The notes under the pieces were generated by a model that was not told where the DNA came from, made no database searches, and was given only the letters and a program-made list of their open reading frames with translations. The position numbers were made by a program, and so were the translations under genes. This document shows positions 34,119 to 41,226 of a stretch of DNA of 41,226 nucleotides, one piece after another; the first letter of the stretch is position 1, and each line of letters begins with the position of its first letter. Source of the stretch: Candidatus Methanoperedens sp. (GTDB taxonomy: Archaea > Halobacteriota > Methanosarcinia > Methanosarcinales > Methanoperedenaceae); NCBI GenBank assembly GCA_027460465.1, contig JAPZAV010000066.1:1-41226 (forward strand), in the 5' to 3' direction.

Positions 34119-34280
34119 ATGTGCAGTGTCGGTGATGCATTCAACATTGAGATCACATCGCTGGAAGCTAAATTTTTCAAGTGCGATGAATGCAGAAATG
34201 AGTTCAGAGGTATTGGGAGAAAAGTAGTGTGTCCTTCCTGCCACTCGAACAAGGTGAAGCCAATGTTCAAGGAAGAATGA
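34119..34280 (+). CDS. Small zinc-ribbon protein
   Basis: 53 residues, too short for the ORF track. 'FFKCDECRNEF' and 'VVCPSCHS' form a CxxC...CxxC zinc ribbon. A perfect GGAGGT lies 8 nt before ATG 34119. Its stop overlaps the next start as ATGA, so it is coupled to the following gene. It might be a nucleic-acid-binding or regulatory subunit; the partner is unknown. Confidence 0.8.
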   Translation: MCSVGDAFNIEITSLEAKFFKCDECRNEFRGIGRKVVCPSCHSNKVKPMFKEE

Positions 34281-34738
34281 TCCCCCTCGATCATGATGAA
34301 ATGCTCCTTCTGAAAGGCATGGAAGGTGTCCTGGGGATCGTCAAAGCAGGTGAACATAATAAATTTTTCCTCGAGACAGATAAGGAGGAGATCCTCCTTT
34401 TCCTTGAGCCTGAAGACCTGCTCGTGGCATCGGGTTTTGAAAAGGATGAAAAGACAATGAAGGGTTTGAAATGTGTGCTTTATATGATCCGGGAACTGGG
34501 ATCGCCTTTTATCGTCCTGCCAAAAAAACACCCTGCTTCAAGGCGACTTAAGATCGTGGTCTCAGCAGGAGACAGAACAAGGATCAGCTGCAGCATAACC
34601 CCCGGGACTCATCCTGAACAGGATATACTTTGCGGAAGTGATGAGTTCGACGGTGTGGAGATCAGAGGTGTGAAAGGCGGGGTGGAGTTCAAGAACCTCA
34701 AGGAAGTTCAGATCGACCGCATCCCGTTTAAGATCTAG
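34277..34738 (+). CDS. Conserved hypothetical protein coupled to the zinc ribbon
   Basis: 153 residues from ATG 34277. I moved the start because the ORF-track Met at 34229 lies within the zinc-ribbon gene and the ATGA overlap is a clear coupling signal. The protein is mixed alpha/beta and soluble, with segments such as 'FLETDKEEILLFLEPEDLLVASG' and 'SPFIVLPKKHP'. I do not recognise the family. Its stop overlaps the convergent thioredoxin gene by 4 bp. Confidence 0.6.
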   Translation: MIPLDHDEMLLLKGMEGVLGIVKAGEHNKFFLETDKEEILLFLEPEDLLVASGFEKDEKTMKGLKCVLYMIRELGSPFIVLPKKHPASRRLKIVVSAGDRTRISCSITPGTHPEQDILCGSDEFDGVEIRGVKGGVEFKNLKEVQIDRIPFKI

Positions 34739-35067
34739 CGAATCGCCTGCTTCAATGCCTCTATTGAAGGTGGAGCACCAACAAAAGCACATTTTCCATT
34801 GATGAAAATAGTTGGAACAGCCTGCACTCCGTAAAGCGCTGCTTTTGCAGAACCCTGTGGAGTTGAGGTTGATTGCTCAACAACTTTGACCTCTGGCATC
34901 CGGGCAGCGAGCTGCTTTGCCATGATAAGTGCCCTTGGACAGTGAGGACAGGCAGGAGATGTGAACACTTCTATCATAACCTGCCTGGGAGACAGGACCT
35001 CCTGCTGTCGTTTCATCAGTTCTTCAAGTTTCTTCTTCCTTATCTGCGCAAGTTCATCTTCTGTCAT
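34735..35067 (-). CDS. Thioredoxin-fold protein with a CPHC site
   Basis: 110 residues. A charged N-terminal helix ('LAQIRKKKLEELMKRQQE') precedes a thioredoxin/glutaredoxin-like domain with active site CPHC in 'IEVFTSPACPHCPRA' and the cis-Pro region 'VQAVPTIFINGK'. It should act as a small disulfide reductant. It overlaps the upstream thioredoxin-like gene by 4 bp (ATGA), so the two are coupled. Confidence 0.85.
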   Translation of the reverse strand: MTEDELAQIRKKKLEELMKRQQEVLSPRQVMIEVFTSPACPHCPRALIMAKQLAARMPEVKVVEQSTSTPQGSAKAALYGVQAVPTIFINGKCAFVGAPPSIEALKQAIR

Positions 35068-35351
35068 ATCTTTTCTTTCCTGATTGCAGAGCGGATCGTA
35101 TTCTCTTCTATCCTGTATGTATTTTTCCCGATCATCACAGCAGGCAGTTCTTTGATATCAAACTGGCTTATAATTTCTGGATGAAGCGAAGTATCTATTA
35201 TGGAGAATTTCGCTCCCTCTTCGATCGCGATCTTTTTCACGATCCGGGTGATTTCAGGCGAGGGGTCCTTTGGCAGCACCGCCATACCGCAGGTGCAGTC
35301 TATGCGCTCATATCCCATTTCTTTTATGAGCTTCACTTCAGGTCGAGCCAT
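35064..35351 (-). CDS. Thioredoxin-like protein without a standard CxxC site
   Basis: 95 residues. 'IDCTCGMAVLPKDPSPEI' offers a CTC pair near the N-terminus instead of a typical CxxC after a beta strand. The later half 'DIKELPAVMIGKNTYRI' matches the thioredoxin cis-Pro segment. Its role may be as a partner or regulator of the CPHC protein it is coupled to. I cannot be sure of the redox site. Confidence 0.6.
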   Translation of the reverse strand: MARPEVKLIKEMGYERIDCTCGMAVLPKDPSPEITRIVKKIAIEEGAKFSIIDTSLHPEIISQFDIKELPAVMIGKNTYRIEENTIRSAIRKEKI

Positions 35352-35459
35352 GATATAAGATAGCGCGCAGGGTGTAAAAAAAGTTTGGTGTTCAGAAGCG
35401 GCTGATGTTCCATTCCGACAAATAGATATTTATCAATTCAAATGGTAATCAAATAACGT

Positions 35460-35663
35460 ATGAGCATAGAATATACAGCATTGAACAAAGAAACCGCTGC
35501 CGGGGAGATAAAAAACTTTCTTGAATCCTGTCCTGAGGAGGCTGTATTCAGGATGGTGATTAACTCAAAAAGGGGTTATCTCAGGATCAAGGTCAAAAAC
35601 GTGAGCAGGAGCAGATTTAGAAAACTGATTGGCAGACTTAAAATAAGAAAATCGCGCAAGTAG
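35460..35663 (+). CDS. Small basic hypothetical protein
   Basis: 67 residues, strongly basic at the C-terminus ('RSRFRKLIGRLKIRKSRK'), suggesting nucleic-acid contact. A GATATTTATC element about 30 nt upstream gives a leaderless start. No family recognised. Confidence 0.6.
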   Translation: MSIEYTALNKETAAGEIKNFLESCPEEAVFRMVINSKRGYLRIKVKNVSRSRFRKLIGRLKIRKSRK

Positions 35664-35716
35664 AGACCGGGTTCTATAAACATAAACTATTCAAATATGT
35701 AAGCCTACTATGTCAT

Positions 35717-36280
35717 ATGAATAACGAGATTATCATAGGCATCAGCGGGGCCTCGGGCGTGCAGTACGGACTGCACCTCCTTGAAATCCTGAAAAACATG
35801 AAAAGTTTTGAAGTCCACCTGGTTGTCTCGAAATCTGCAGAGAAGCTCATCCAGATCGAGACCGATGTCTCGATGAGCGATGTTGAGGCGCTGTGCGATC
35901 ATCTTTATGCTGATGATGATTTCACTGCTCCCGTTGCCAGCGGTTCGCACAGATCAAAAGGCATGATAATCGCACCCTGCAGCATGAAAACCCTTGCATC
36001 CGTGGCAGTGGGTATGTCAGATACATTGATCTCAAGGGCTGCAGATGTCTGCCTGAAAGAAAAACGCCCTCTCGTTCTGATGGTTCGAGAAACCCCTCTC
36101 AACCTGATCCATATAGAAAACATGGCAAGAGCAGCAGGAGCAGGGGCTTCGATACTGCCGGCGTGCCCTGCTTTTTATCCAAAGCCCAGAACCATAGATG
36201 ATCTCCTTGATTTCATGTCTGGTCGTGCACTTGACCTTCTGGGCATAGAGCACAATGTGTACAAACGGTGGCATGGATGA
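35717..36280 (+). CDS. ubiX: UbiX-type flavin prenyltransferase
   Basis: 187 residues. 'EIIIGISGASGVQYGLHLLEIL' is the UbiX/Pad start, and 'IIAPCSMKTLASVAVGMSDTLISRAADVCLKEKRPLVLMVRETPL' is the FMN-binding and catalytic region. The enzyme attaches a dimethylallyl group to FMN, making the cofactor for UbiD-family decarboxylases. Its stop overlaps the start of the UbiD gene (ATGA), so the pair is translationally coupled. Confidence 0.95.
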   Translation: MNNEIIIGISGASGVQYGLHLLEILKNMKSFEVHLVVSKSAEKLIQIETDVSMSDVEALCDHLYADDDFTAPVASGSHRSKGMIIAPCSMKTLASVAVGMSDTLISRAADVCLKEKRPLVLMVRETPLNLIHIENMARAAGAGASILPACPAFYPKPRTIDDLLDFMSGRALDLLGIEHNVYKRWHG

Positions 36281-37536
36281 GTTTCAGGGGATTCCTGGAA
36301 AAGCTCAGGTCAGAGGGAAAGCTCAAAGTGGTCAATCAACCCCTCTCACCTGTATATGAGGTCTCGGCATCCGTGGGAAAAGAGCCCACTCTTTTTACGA
36401 ACGTGAACGGCGGGAAAGTCGTCATGAACATCCTGGGTTCGAGGGAACTGCTGGCAGAGGCTCTCGGCGTGGCGCAGACCAGCATAATTCAGCATCTCTC
36501 CTCCTGCCATACCCTGGGTGAGGTAAGAGTTGTCACGGATTCGGCTGCAAAGGAAGTGAGCGAAAAACCAGACCTGTCAAAGCTCCCCATACTCACGCAT
36601 TATGAAGGGGACGGCGCCCCTTACATCACATCTGGCGTGGTGGTGTCGGAATATGAAGGGGTGATGAACGCATCGATACACAGGCTGCGGGTGATAGGAA
36701 AGGATACGCTCGCAGCGCGCCTTGTTGAGTTCAGGCATACCTACAATCTCCACAGGAAAGCGGCTGAAAAAGGAGAGCCACTTCCGATAGCGATCGTTAT
36801 CGGCATAGACCTTGTTACGCTGTTTGCAATATCGACCCGCGTGCCTGAAGGGCAGGAGTTCGGCTATGCTGCAGCCCTCAAAGGTGAACCTCTTGAGGTT
36901 TTCGAATGCACAAACGGCGTCAGGGTCCCGCATGCAGAGTTCGTGCTTGAGGGTTATATCCACCCGACAGAACTGGTAGATGAGGGACCGTTCGTAGATA
37001 TAAGCGGCACCTACGACATCGTCCGGAAGCAGCCTGTTATCCATCTCACCAATATGATGCACAGGCGCGACCCGATATACCATGCTCTCATGCCAGCGGC
37101 GAACGAACATAATATCATGATGGGAGTACCCTACGAACCTCTGATATTCAATGAAGTGAAAAAAGTGGCTGATGTAAAAAACGTTGTGATGACTCCAGGT
37201 GGATGCTGGTACTTCCATGCCGCGGTGCAGATACACAAGAAGAGCGATGAAGAGGTAAAGAAGGCTATTGACGCTACTTTTGCAGCGCATAAGAGCTTGA
37301 AGCACGTCGTGATAGTGGATGATGATATCAATATCTTCGACCCGGGCGACATAGAGTTCGCGATAGCCACGCGCGTCAAAGGGGATGAGGACATTTACAT
37401 TTACCCGAACGTGAGAGGAAGTACGCTTGATCCGCGCTCTGATAATGGGATAGGGACGAAAGTGGGGATAGATGCGACCATGGACCTGAGCAAGAGATGG
37501 AAATTCGAGAGGGCGAGGAGGCCGAAAGTTGCATGA
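36277..37536 (+). CDS. UbiD-family decarboxylase, possibly anhydromevalonate phosphate decarboxylase
   Basis: 419 residues from ATG 36277 (the ORF track uses GTG 36268). Prenylated-FMN UbiD family: 'SFRGFLEKLRSEGKLKVVNQP', 'NASIHRLRVIGKDTLAARL', and the metal/prFMN region 'EFVLEGYIHPTELVDEGPFVDISGTYD'. In most archaea the mevalonate route uses a UbiD-type decarboxylase of this size (trans-anhydromevalonate 5-phosphate decarboxylase) with UbiX. Given GGGP synthase and carS in the window, I favour that role, but the substrate is not visible in the sequence. Confidence 0.85.
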   Translation: MSFRGFLEKLRSEGKLKVVNQPLSPVYEVSASVGKEPTLFTNVNGGKVVMNILGSRELLAEALGVAQTSIIQHLSSCHTLGEVRVVTDSAAKEVSEKPDLSKLPILTHYEGDGAPYITSGVVVSEYEGVMNASIHRLRVIGKDTLAARLVEFRHTYNLHRKAAEKGEPLPIAIVIGIDLVTLFAISTRVPEGQEFGYAAALKGEPLEVFECTNGVRVPHAEFVLEGYIHPTELVDEGPFVDISGTYDIVRKQPVIHLTNMMHRRDPIYHALMPAANEHNIMMGVPYEPLIFNEVKKVADVKNVVMTPGGCWYFHAAVQIHKKSDEEVKKAIDATFAAHKSLKHVVIVDDDINIFDPGDIEFAIATRVKGDEDIYIYPNVRGSTLDPRSDNGIGTKVGIDATMDLSKRWKFERARRPKVA

Positions 37537-37802
37537 AGATTTTCCGTAAAATTGAAAAAAACCGCAGATGAAGGCGCCCAGAGTCAAGGACCTCCTGAGT
37601 TGCGCCTGTCTTCGACACGCTTTGCGAGCGGGAGGGCGCACACACGTATGGCTAGCGCCATACGTGTTGTGTGGGAGTCGAGAACCGTTAGGTTTCGGTC
37701 TGAGAACCCGCAGGGTTTCGGCATTGATGAACGCAGATGTTTCAATTATGGGATTAATGAGAATACATATATGAGACATCCACAATAAAAGAGATAGTTA
37801 TA
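37537..37802. other. Non-coding repeat-rich spacer
   Basis: The 266 bp between UbiD and the mod remnant contain fragments of the degenerate 'aaCCGCAGATgaa' unit (37560-37573 and 37726-37739) and a run of hairpins. The ORF called here is not convincing. Confidence 0.5.
37639..37721. repeat. Cluster of hairpins
   Basis: First, ACACGTATGGC-TAGC-GCCATACGTGT (37642-37667) is a perfect 11-bp stem that extends three pairs past one bulge. Two smaller direct units then follow, GAGAACCGTTAGGTTTCGG (37680) and GAGAACCCGCAGGGTTTCGG (37702), each forming a short stem. This looks like a dispersed palindrome family or structured RNA, not a gene. Confidence 0.5.
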
Positions 37803-38105
37803 ATGTCCAGATCGAGCGAACCGGAAAAGAAACCCATCGACCAGTACGACCACAAAAGCAAGGAGCGCTGCAGTAACCCTCCCGTCGGTCTCGTAACCCT
37901 GGAAACCGACTGCGACAGCGGCAAAAAGACCTTCTCCTGCGACCCGCACTTCGATCCCGCGCTCGAGTGGGCAGGAAAAAGCAGAGCACAGAACCCGCCC
38001 CTTCACGAAGCCATCGAGTTCTACAAACACAGGCACAACTGGTCAAACCGGATGAATGCAGGAGTATTGCAAATGATTTTTTTAAGCGGTATGAATTATG
38101 AATAA
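37803..38105 (+). pseudogene. Remnant of a type III-like (Mod) DNA methyltransferase N-terminus
   Basis: 100 residues. 'KPIDQYDHKSKERCSNPPVG' plus 'PHFDPALEWAGK' match the start of site-specific DNA methyltransferases of the Mod kind as I remember them. It then jumps to 'NPPLHEAIEFYKHRHNWSNRM', which normally lies farther on, and the text ends in an unrelated tail ('VLQMIFLSGMNYE'). The catalytic DPPY region is absent. The end overlaps the start of hsdM. It should be inactive. Confidence 0.6.
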
Positions 38106-39832
38106 CTTCAGTGAAAAGGTAAATTTTATCTGGTCGATTGCTGAATTAATCCGCGATACATTCAAACGGAGCAAGTATCAGGATATCATTCTCCCACTCA
38201 CCGTGCTCAGACGCATTGACTGCGTTCTTGAACCCACGAAACAGGATGTTCTGGAGGTAAATGCAAAGCTGAAAGGGAAGCTCGATAATCTCGCCCCTCA
38301 GCTCTGCAAAGCATCTGGTTTCGCGTTTTATAATACCTCACTCTACAATTTCGAGAAGCTCCTGGGTGATGCACCGAACCTTGCAGGTAATCTTCGTGCC
38401 TATATCACCGGCTTTTCTGACAATATGAGGGAGGTACTTGAAAAATTCGATTTTGATAACACGATTACAAAGCTTGATGAATCTGGTCTTCTCTTCCTTG
38501 TATTGGAAAAGTTTAGAAAAATCGATCTGCATCCGGATAAGGTTTCAAATCATGAAATGGGGTATATATTTGAGGAACTTGTCAGAAAGTTCAATGAAGC
38601 ACTGAATGAGAATCCGGGTGAGCACTTTACTCCACGCGAAGTAATCAGATTTATGGTAAATCTTGTGCTGTCGCAGGATAAGGATGCTTTAAGCCGCAAT
38701 CATATAGTGCGCACAGTCTATGATCCATGCTGTGGTTCAGGTGGGATGTTGACCATTGCCAAGGAACGGATCATTGAGATAAATCCGGTGGCGGATGTCC
38801 ACCTTTTCGGGCAGGAAGTAAATCCTGAGACATTTGCGATGTGCAAGTCAGACCTTTACATGAAAAGCGCAGATGGTCGTGATGCTGAGAACATCAAGTA
38901 CGGCAGTACACTTTCCAGGGATCAGCATACTGACAGGGGATTTGATTATATGTTCACCAATCCTCCTTTCGGCAAGGAATGGAAGATGGATGAGGAGGCG
39001 GTGAGAAATGAAGCGGATAGGGGCTTTGCAGGACGCTTCGGAGCGGGTCTGCCGCGAATCAGCGATGGGCAGCTGCTCTTTTTGCAGCACATGCTTGGAA
39101 GGATGAAAGACCCGAATGACGGTGGGAGCCGCATCGCGATCGTCATGAATGGTTCACCTCTTTTCACGGGAGATGCGGGGAGCGGTGAAAGCGAGATACG
39201 GCGCTGGATACTGGAAAATGACTGGTGTGATGCCATCGTGGCGCTTCCTGAGCAGCTTTTCTATAATACTGGGATCTCGACATATGTATGGGTCCTCACA
39301 AACCGCAAGGAAACCCGGAGGCGCGGAAAAGTGCAGTTGATCGATGCTTCTTCATTCTGGGTACAGATGCGAAAGAGCCTTGGCAATAAGCGCCGCGAGA
39401 TATCGGCAGAACAGATCAAAACGGTTTCGAAGATATACGAAGATTTCAAGGAAAGCGAGTACTCCCGGATATTCAATACGAAAGGCAATTTTATCTTCCC
39501 TGTCAGAACGGGATGAGACCGCAGAATTATGCCGCGATAAGGATGGAAACCATGAACCTGACCCGGAGCTTCGCGATACTGAGAATGTACCACTTAAAGA
39601 AGATATCACTGCATACTTTGATCGTGAGGTCAGACCCCATGTGCCTGATGCATGGATAAATACATCGATTTGCGACCACAAGGACGGCGCTGTCGGAAAG
39701 GTGGGTTATGAGATCAATTTCAACCGCTATTTCTACAAGTATCAGCCGCCACGTCCTCTCGAAGTGATTGAGGCTGATATCAGGACGCTTGAGAAGGAAA
39801 TCATGGGGATGTTGAGGGAGGTGGCGGGGTGA
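38098..39832 (+). pseudogene. hsdM: Type I restriction-modification methyltransferase hsdM, internal deletion and frameshift
   Basis: The first ORF (38098-39516, 472 residues) has an HsdM N-terminal domain, 'PGEHFTPREVIRFMVNLV', a canonical motif I 'DPCCGSGGMLTIA', and motif IV 'NPPFGKEW'. It ends in unrelated 'GNFIFPVRTG'. The normal text resumes in another frame as 'LSSLSERDETAELCRDKDG' and continues to 'RPHVPDAWINTS' and the C-terminal 'EKEIMGMLREVAG'. By comparison with this hsdM type, roughly 100 residues between are missing. The SAM and catalytic motifs are intact, but the C-terminal part that contacts HsdS is out of frame. The next gene overlaps it by GTGA. Confidence 0.82.
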
Positions 39833-40833
39833 AGAAAAAGCCAGCAAAGACTGATATCGTGTCTGTCACAAATGTTCAAGATATGCCTGGCAGACCGGAA
39901 ACACTGGCTCTATTGAGCGATATCCGTTCGCTCATAGAGGCTGCGCGCATGCGTGTTTCTACGACGGCTAATGTAGAAATGGTACTGCTCTACTGGCATA
40001 TAGGAGATCGCATCCGGAAAGATATTCTCGGCATGGAACGCGCTGATTACGGGAAACAGATTGTCCAGACACTGGCTGGACAATTAGGCTGGAGCCATTT
40101 CGTGCAGATAACCGCTCTTGACGACCCACTAAAGAGGGATTTCTATTCAGAAATGTGCCGGATCGAACGCTGGAGCACCCGTACCCTCCGTGCCAAGATC
40201 CAGGGTATGCTCTATGAGCGAACAGCCCTCTCGAAAAAGTCCGAAAAACTCATCCAGCGGGAACTTGCCACATTGCGCGAGGAAGACCGTATGACCCCTG
40301 ATCTTGTGTTCCGTGACCCATATTTTCTTGATTTTCTGGGTCTTTCCGATTCATTCAGCGAGCGCGACCTGGAGGCTGCCATCCTCCGGGAACTTGAAAG
40401 GTTTTTGCTTGAACTTGGCACGAATTTTACATTTGTAGCGCGCCAGAAAAGGATTACCGTTGATAACGAAGATTACTATCTCGACCTGCTGTTCTATCAT
40501 CGCAGTATGCGCCGTCTGGTGGCAATCGAACTGAAACTTGGAAAATTCCAGGCACAGGATAAGGGACAGATGGAGCTTTATTTACGCTGGCTTGACAAAT
40601 ATGAGAGGCGCGAGGGTGAAGAAAGCCCGCTGGGGCTGATATTATGCGCGGAGAAGACTACTGAGCATGTTGAGCTACTGCAGCTTGAGACAAGCGGGAT
40701 ACGGGTGGCTGAGTATCTTACCGAACTTCCGCCGCGCCGGTTGCTTGAGGCAAAACTGCATGAAGCGATCCGTCTGGCGCGGGAACAATTCGCAGCCCGT
40801 GAAGTGCCCAGATTGGAGGGGAATACTGAATGA
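39829..40833 (+). CDS. YhcG/DUF1016 PDDEXK nuclease-domain protein, internally shortened
   Basis: 334 residues. The C-terminal half is a clean PDDEXK nuclease: 'FTFVARQKRITVDNEDYYLDLLFYHRSMRRLVAIELKLGKFQ' (D...ExK). The N-terminal DUF1016 region runs 'ADYGKQIVQTLAGQLGWSHF', where full-length proteins have a longer helical stretch with 'GRGFS' between two similar 'QIV-TLS-QL' segments. A segment of about 35 residues seems excised between those repeats, in frame. Such proteins often sit inside type I operons between hsdM and hsdS, as here; their exact role is unclear. It starts with GTG overlapping hsdM and ends in ATGA with the hsdS remnant. Confidence 0.8.
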   Translation: MKKKPAKTDIVSVTNVQDMPGRPETLALLSDIRSLIEAARMRVSTTANVEMVLLYWHIGDRIRKDILGMERADYGKQIVQTLAGQLGWSHFVQITALDDPLKRDFYSEMCRIERWSTRTLRAKIQGMLYERTALSKKSEKLIQRELATLREEDRMTPDLVFRDPYFLDFLGLSDSFSERDLEAAILRELERFLLELGTNFTFVARQKRITVDNEDYYLDLLFYHRSMRRLVAIELKLGKFQAQDKGQMELYLRWLDKYERREGEESPLGLILCAEKTTEHVELLQLETSGIRVAEYLTELPPRRLLEAKLHEAIRLAREQFAAREVPRLEGNTE

Positions 40834-40950
40834 GCGAAGAACTCACCCTGAAATCCTCAGGTACACCCGCCCTCAGGGGGAAGATCTATCCTGTGTATAA
40901 GGATTCTGGCGCGGAATGGCTGGGGGCGCTTTCGGGAAAGCAGAAACAGG

Positions 40951-41022
40951 AACCGCAGATCAACGCAGATGAACGCAGATTAATCACATCGGCTCACCGC
41001 AAAGGACGCGAAGAACGCAAAG
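40951..41022. repeat. Degenerate 10-bp tandem repeats (NAACGCAGAT and CGCAAAGNA units)
   Basis: Three adjacent 10-bp units, AACCGCAGAT, CAACGCAGAT and GAACGCAGAT, are at 40951-40980. A related block of CGCAAAG/GAACGCAAAG units follows at 40995-41022. The same first unit recurs before the R-M block at 37.56 and 37.73 kb. Confidence 0.75.
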
Positions 41023-41070
41023 TTCCGCAGCAATATTTGCACTTTTGTATTGGGGAACATCTACGAAACA

Positions 41071-41151
41071 GCACACGGATGACACGGATCGGACGGATTT
41101 ACACGGATAATTCGATCCGTGAGCATCCGCGTCATCCGCGCAATCCGTGTT
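41071..41151. repeat. Imperfect inverted repeat of CACGGAT/ATCCGTG units
   Basis: Four CGGAT-type units on the left (41071-41108) face four ATCCG-type units on the right (41114-41151) across a 5-bp centre. This forms a long imperfect hairpin of about 38-bp arms. Confidence 0.7.
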
Positions 41152-41226
41152 CCATCACGTTCGCCCTTGAAAGTATAATCCGCCAACAGAAATGTTGTTC
41201 TGTAATAACACAACAGGAGGCAGCAT

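Larger units (their letters stand above)
40830..41226 (+). pseudogene. hsdS: hsdS N-terminal remnant running into repeats, open to the window end
   Basis: ATG 40830 overlaps the preceding stop. The first ~40 residues ('YPVYKDSGAEWLGALSG') are the standard beginning of type I specificity subunits. The text then switches to reading through short tandem repeats ('QINADERRLITSAHRKGREE'), which is typical of non-coding repeats and not of HsdS. The frame stays open up to the window edge by chance. The specificity domains are missing here. A GGAGG near the end (41215-41219) suggests another gene beyond. Confidence 0.7.

Noticed and set aside
36577-37785. 402-codon minus-strand ORF opposite UbiD
   Set aside because: It lies wholly antisense to a clear UbiD-family gene; its translation has no family features and is rich in His/Arg/Tyr, as expected of a reverse-frame shadow.
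37552-37788. 78-codon ORF between UbiD and the mod remnant
   Set aside because: It reads through hairpins and repeat fragments, has no ribosome-binding site and no family similarity that I can see.
40951-41022. CRISPR array
   Set aside because: The repeats are 10-bp tandem units without spacers of uniform length, and no cas genes are present.

Overview
The window looks like a chromosomal segment of a methanogen-type archaeon, most likely of the order Methanosarcinales and possibly an ANME-2d/Methanoperedens-like relative (the lineage is inferred from gene content, not a search). The evidence is the membrane heterodisulfide reductase pair hdrE-hdrD, archaeal lipid genes (geranylgeranylglyceryl phosphate synthase, CDP-archaeol synthase carS, a UbiX/UbiD pair that fits the archaeal mevalonate route), a thermosome, ribosomal protein L40e, the Hef helicase-nuclease, a Cam-type gamma carbonic anhydrase, and TATA-box promoters about 25 nt upstream of many start codons (leaderless genes).

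Layout. 0-1.8 kb: left-truncated type I-like DNA methyltransferase plus small ORFs (accessory). 1.9-8.5 kb: metabolic genes (MBL-fold hydrolase, a TIM-barrel isomerase broken by a 32-bp tandem duplication, SDR, Cam, epimerase, DUF1624). 8.5-10.5 kb: operon AMMECR1 - DUF2111 - L40e - GGGP synthase - DUF1624. 10.5-13.6 kb: FAD/NAD oxidoreductase and thermosome. 13.7-16.3 kb: sulfur-relay operon (E1-like/MoeB - TusA - DsrE - DsrF - DsrH - anchored protein). 16.4-20.3 kb: dCMP deaminase - carS - pyrE, then amidohydrolase - Usp - CBS. 20.4-21.8 kb: toxin-antitoxin island (AbrB/PIN pair and an orphan antitoxin). 21.9-25.9 kb: Mo-oxidoreductase, small protein, deformylase-like protein, pheS, DUF72-SWIM. 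25.96-27.9 kb: second DUF72, a Zn-ribbon-like protein, a coiled-coil protein, an HTH regulator. 28-30.9 kb: shortened Sua5/YrdC, ferredoxin, hdrE, damaged hdrD. 31-35.4 kb: YkgJ-type protein, tRNA-Pro, Hef, Zn ribbon, two thioredoxin-like proteins. 35.4-37.5 kb: small basic protein, UbiX, UbiD. 37.5 kb to the end: a restriction-modification graveyard (mod remnant, frameshifted hsdM, shortened YhcG-like nuclease, truncated hsdS) bracketed by degenerate short repeats.

The most notable overall pattern is that five genes between 28 and 40 kb keep recognisable ends but lack an internal block: Sua5/YrdC, hdrD, the mod remnant, hsdM and the YhcG-like nuclease. Together with the 32-bp duplication at 4.6 kb, this is either real local genome decay or an assembly problem, and read mapping would decide. 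Other things worth a look are the divergent DUF72 pair sharing a 33-bp palindromic promoter, the compact archaeal Tus/Dsr sulfur-relay operon, a methyltransferase with a degenerate SAM motif, and several palindromes that look like operators. I did not find a CRISPR array or a complete transposon, and I cannot point to a clearly new defence system.
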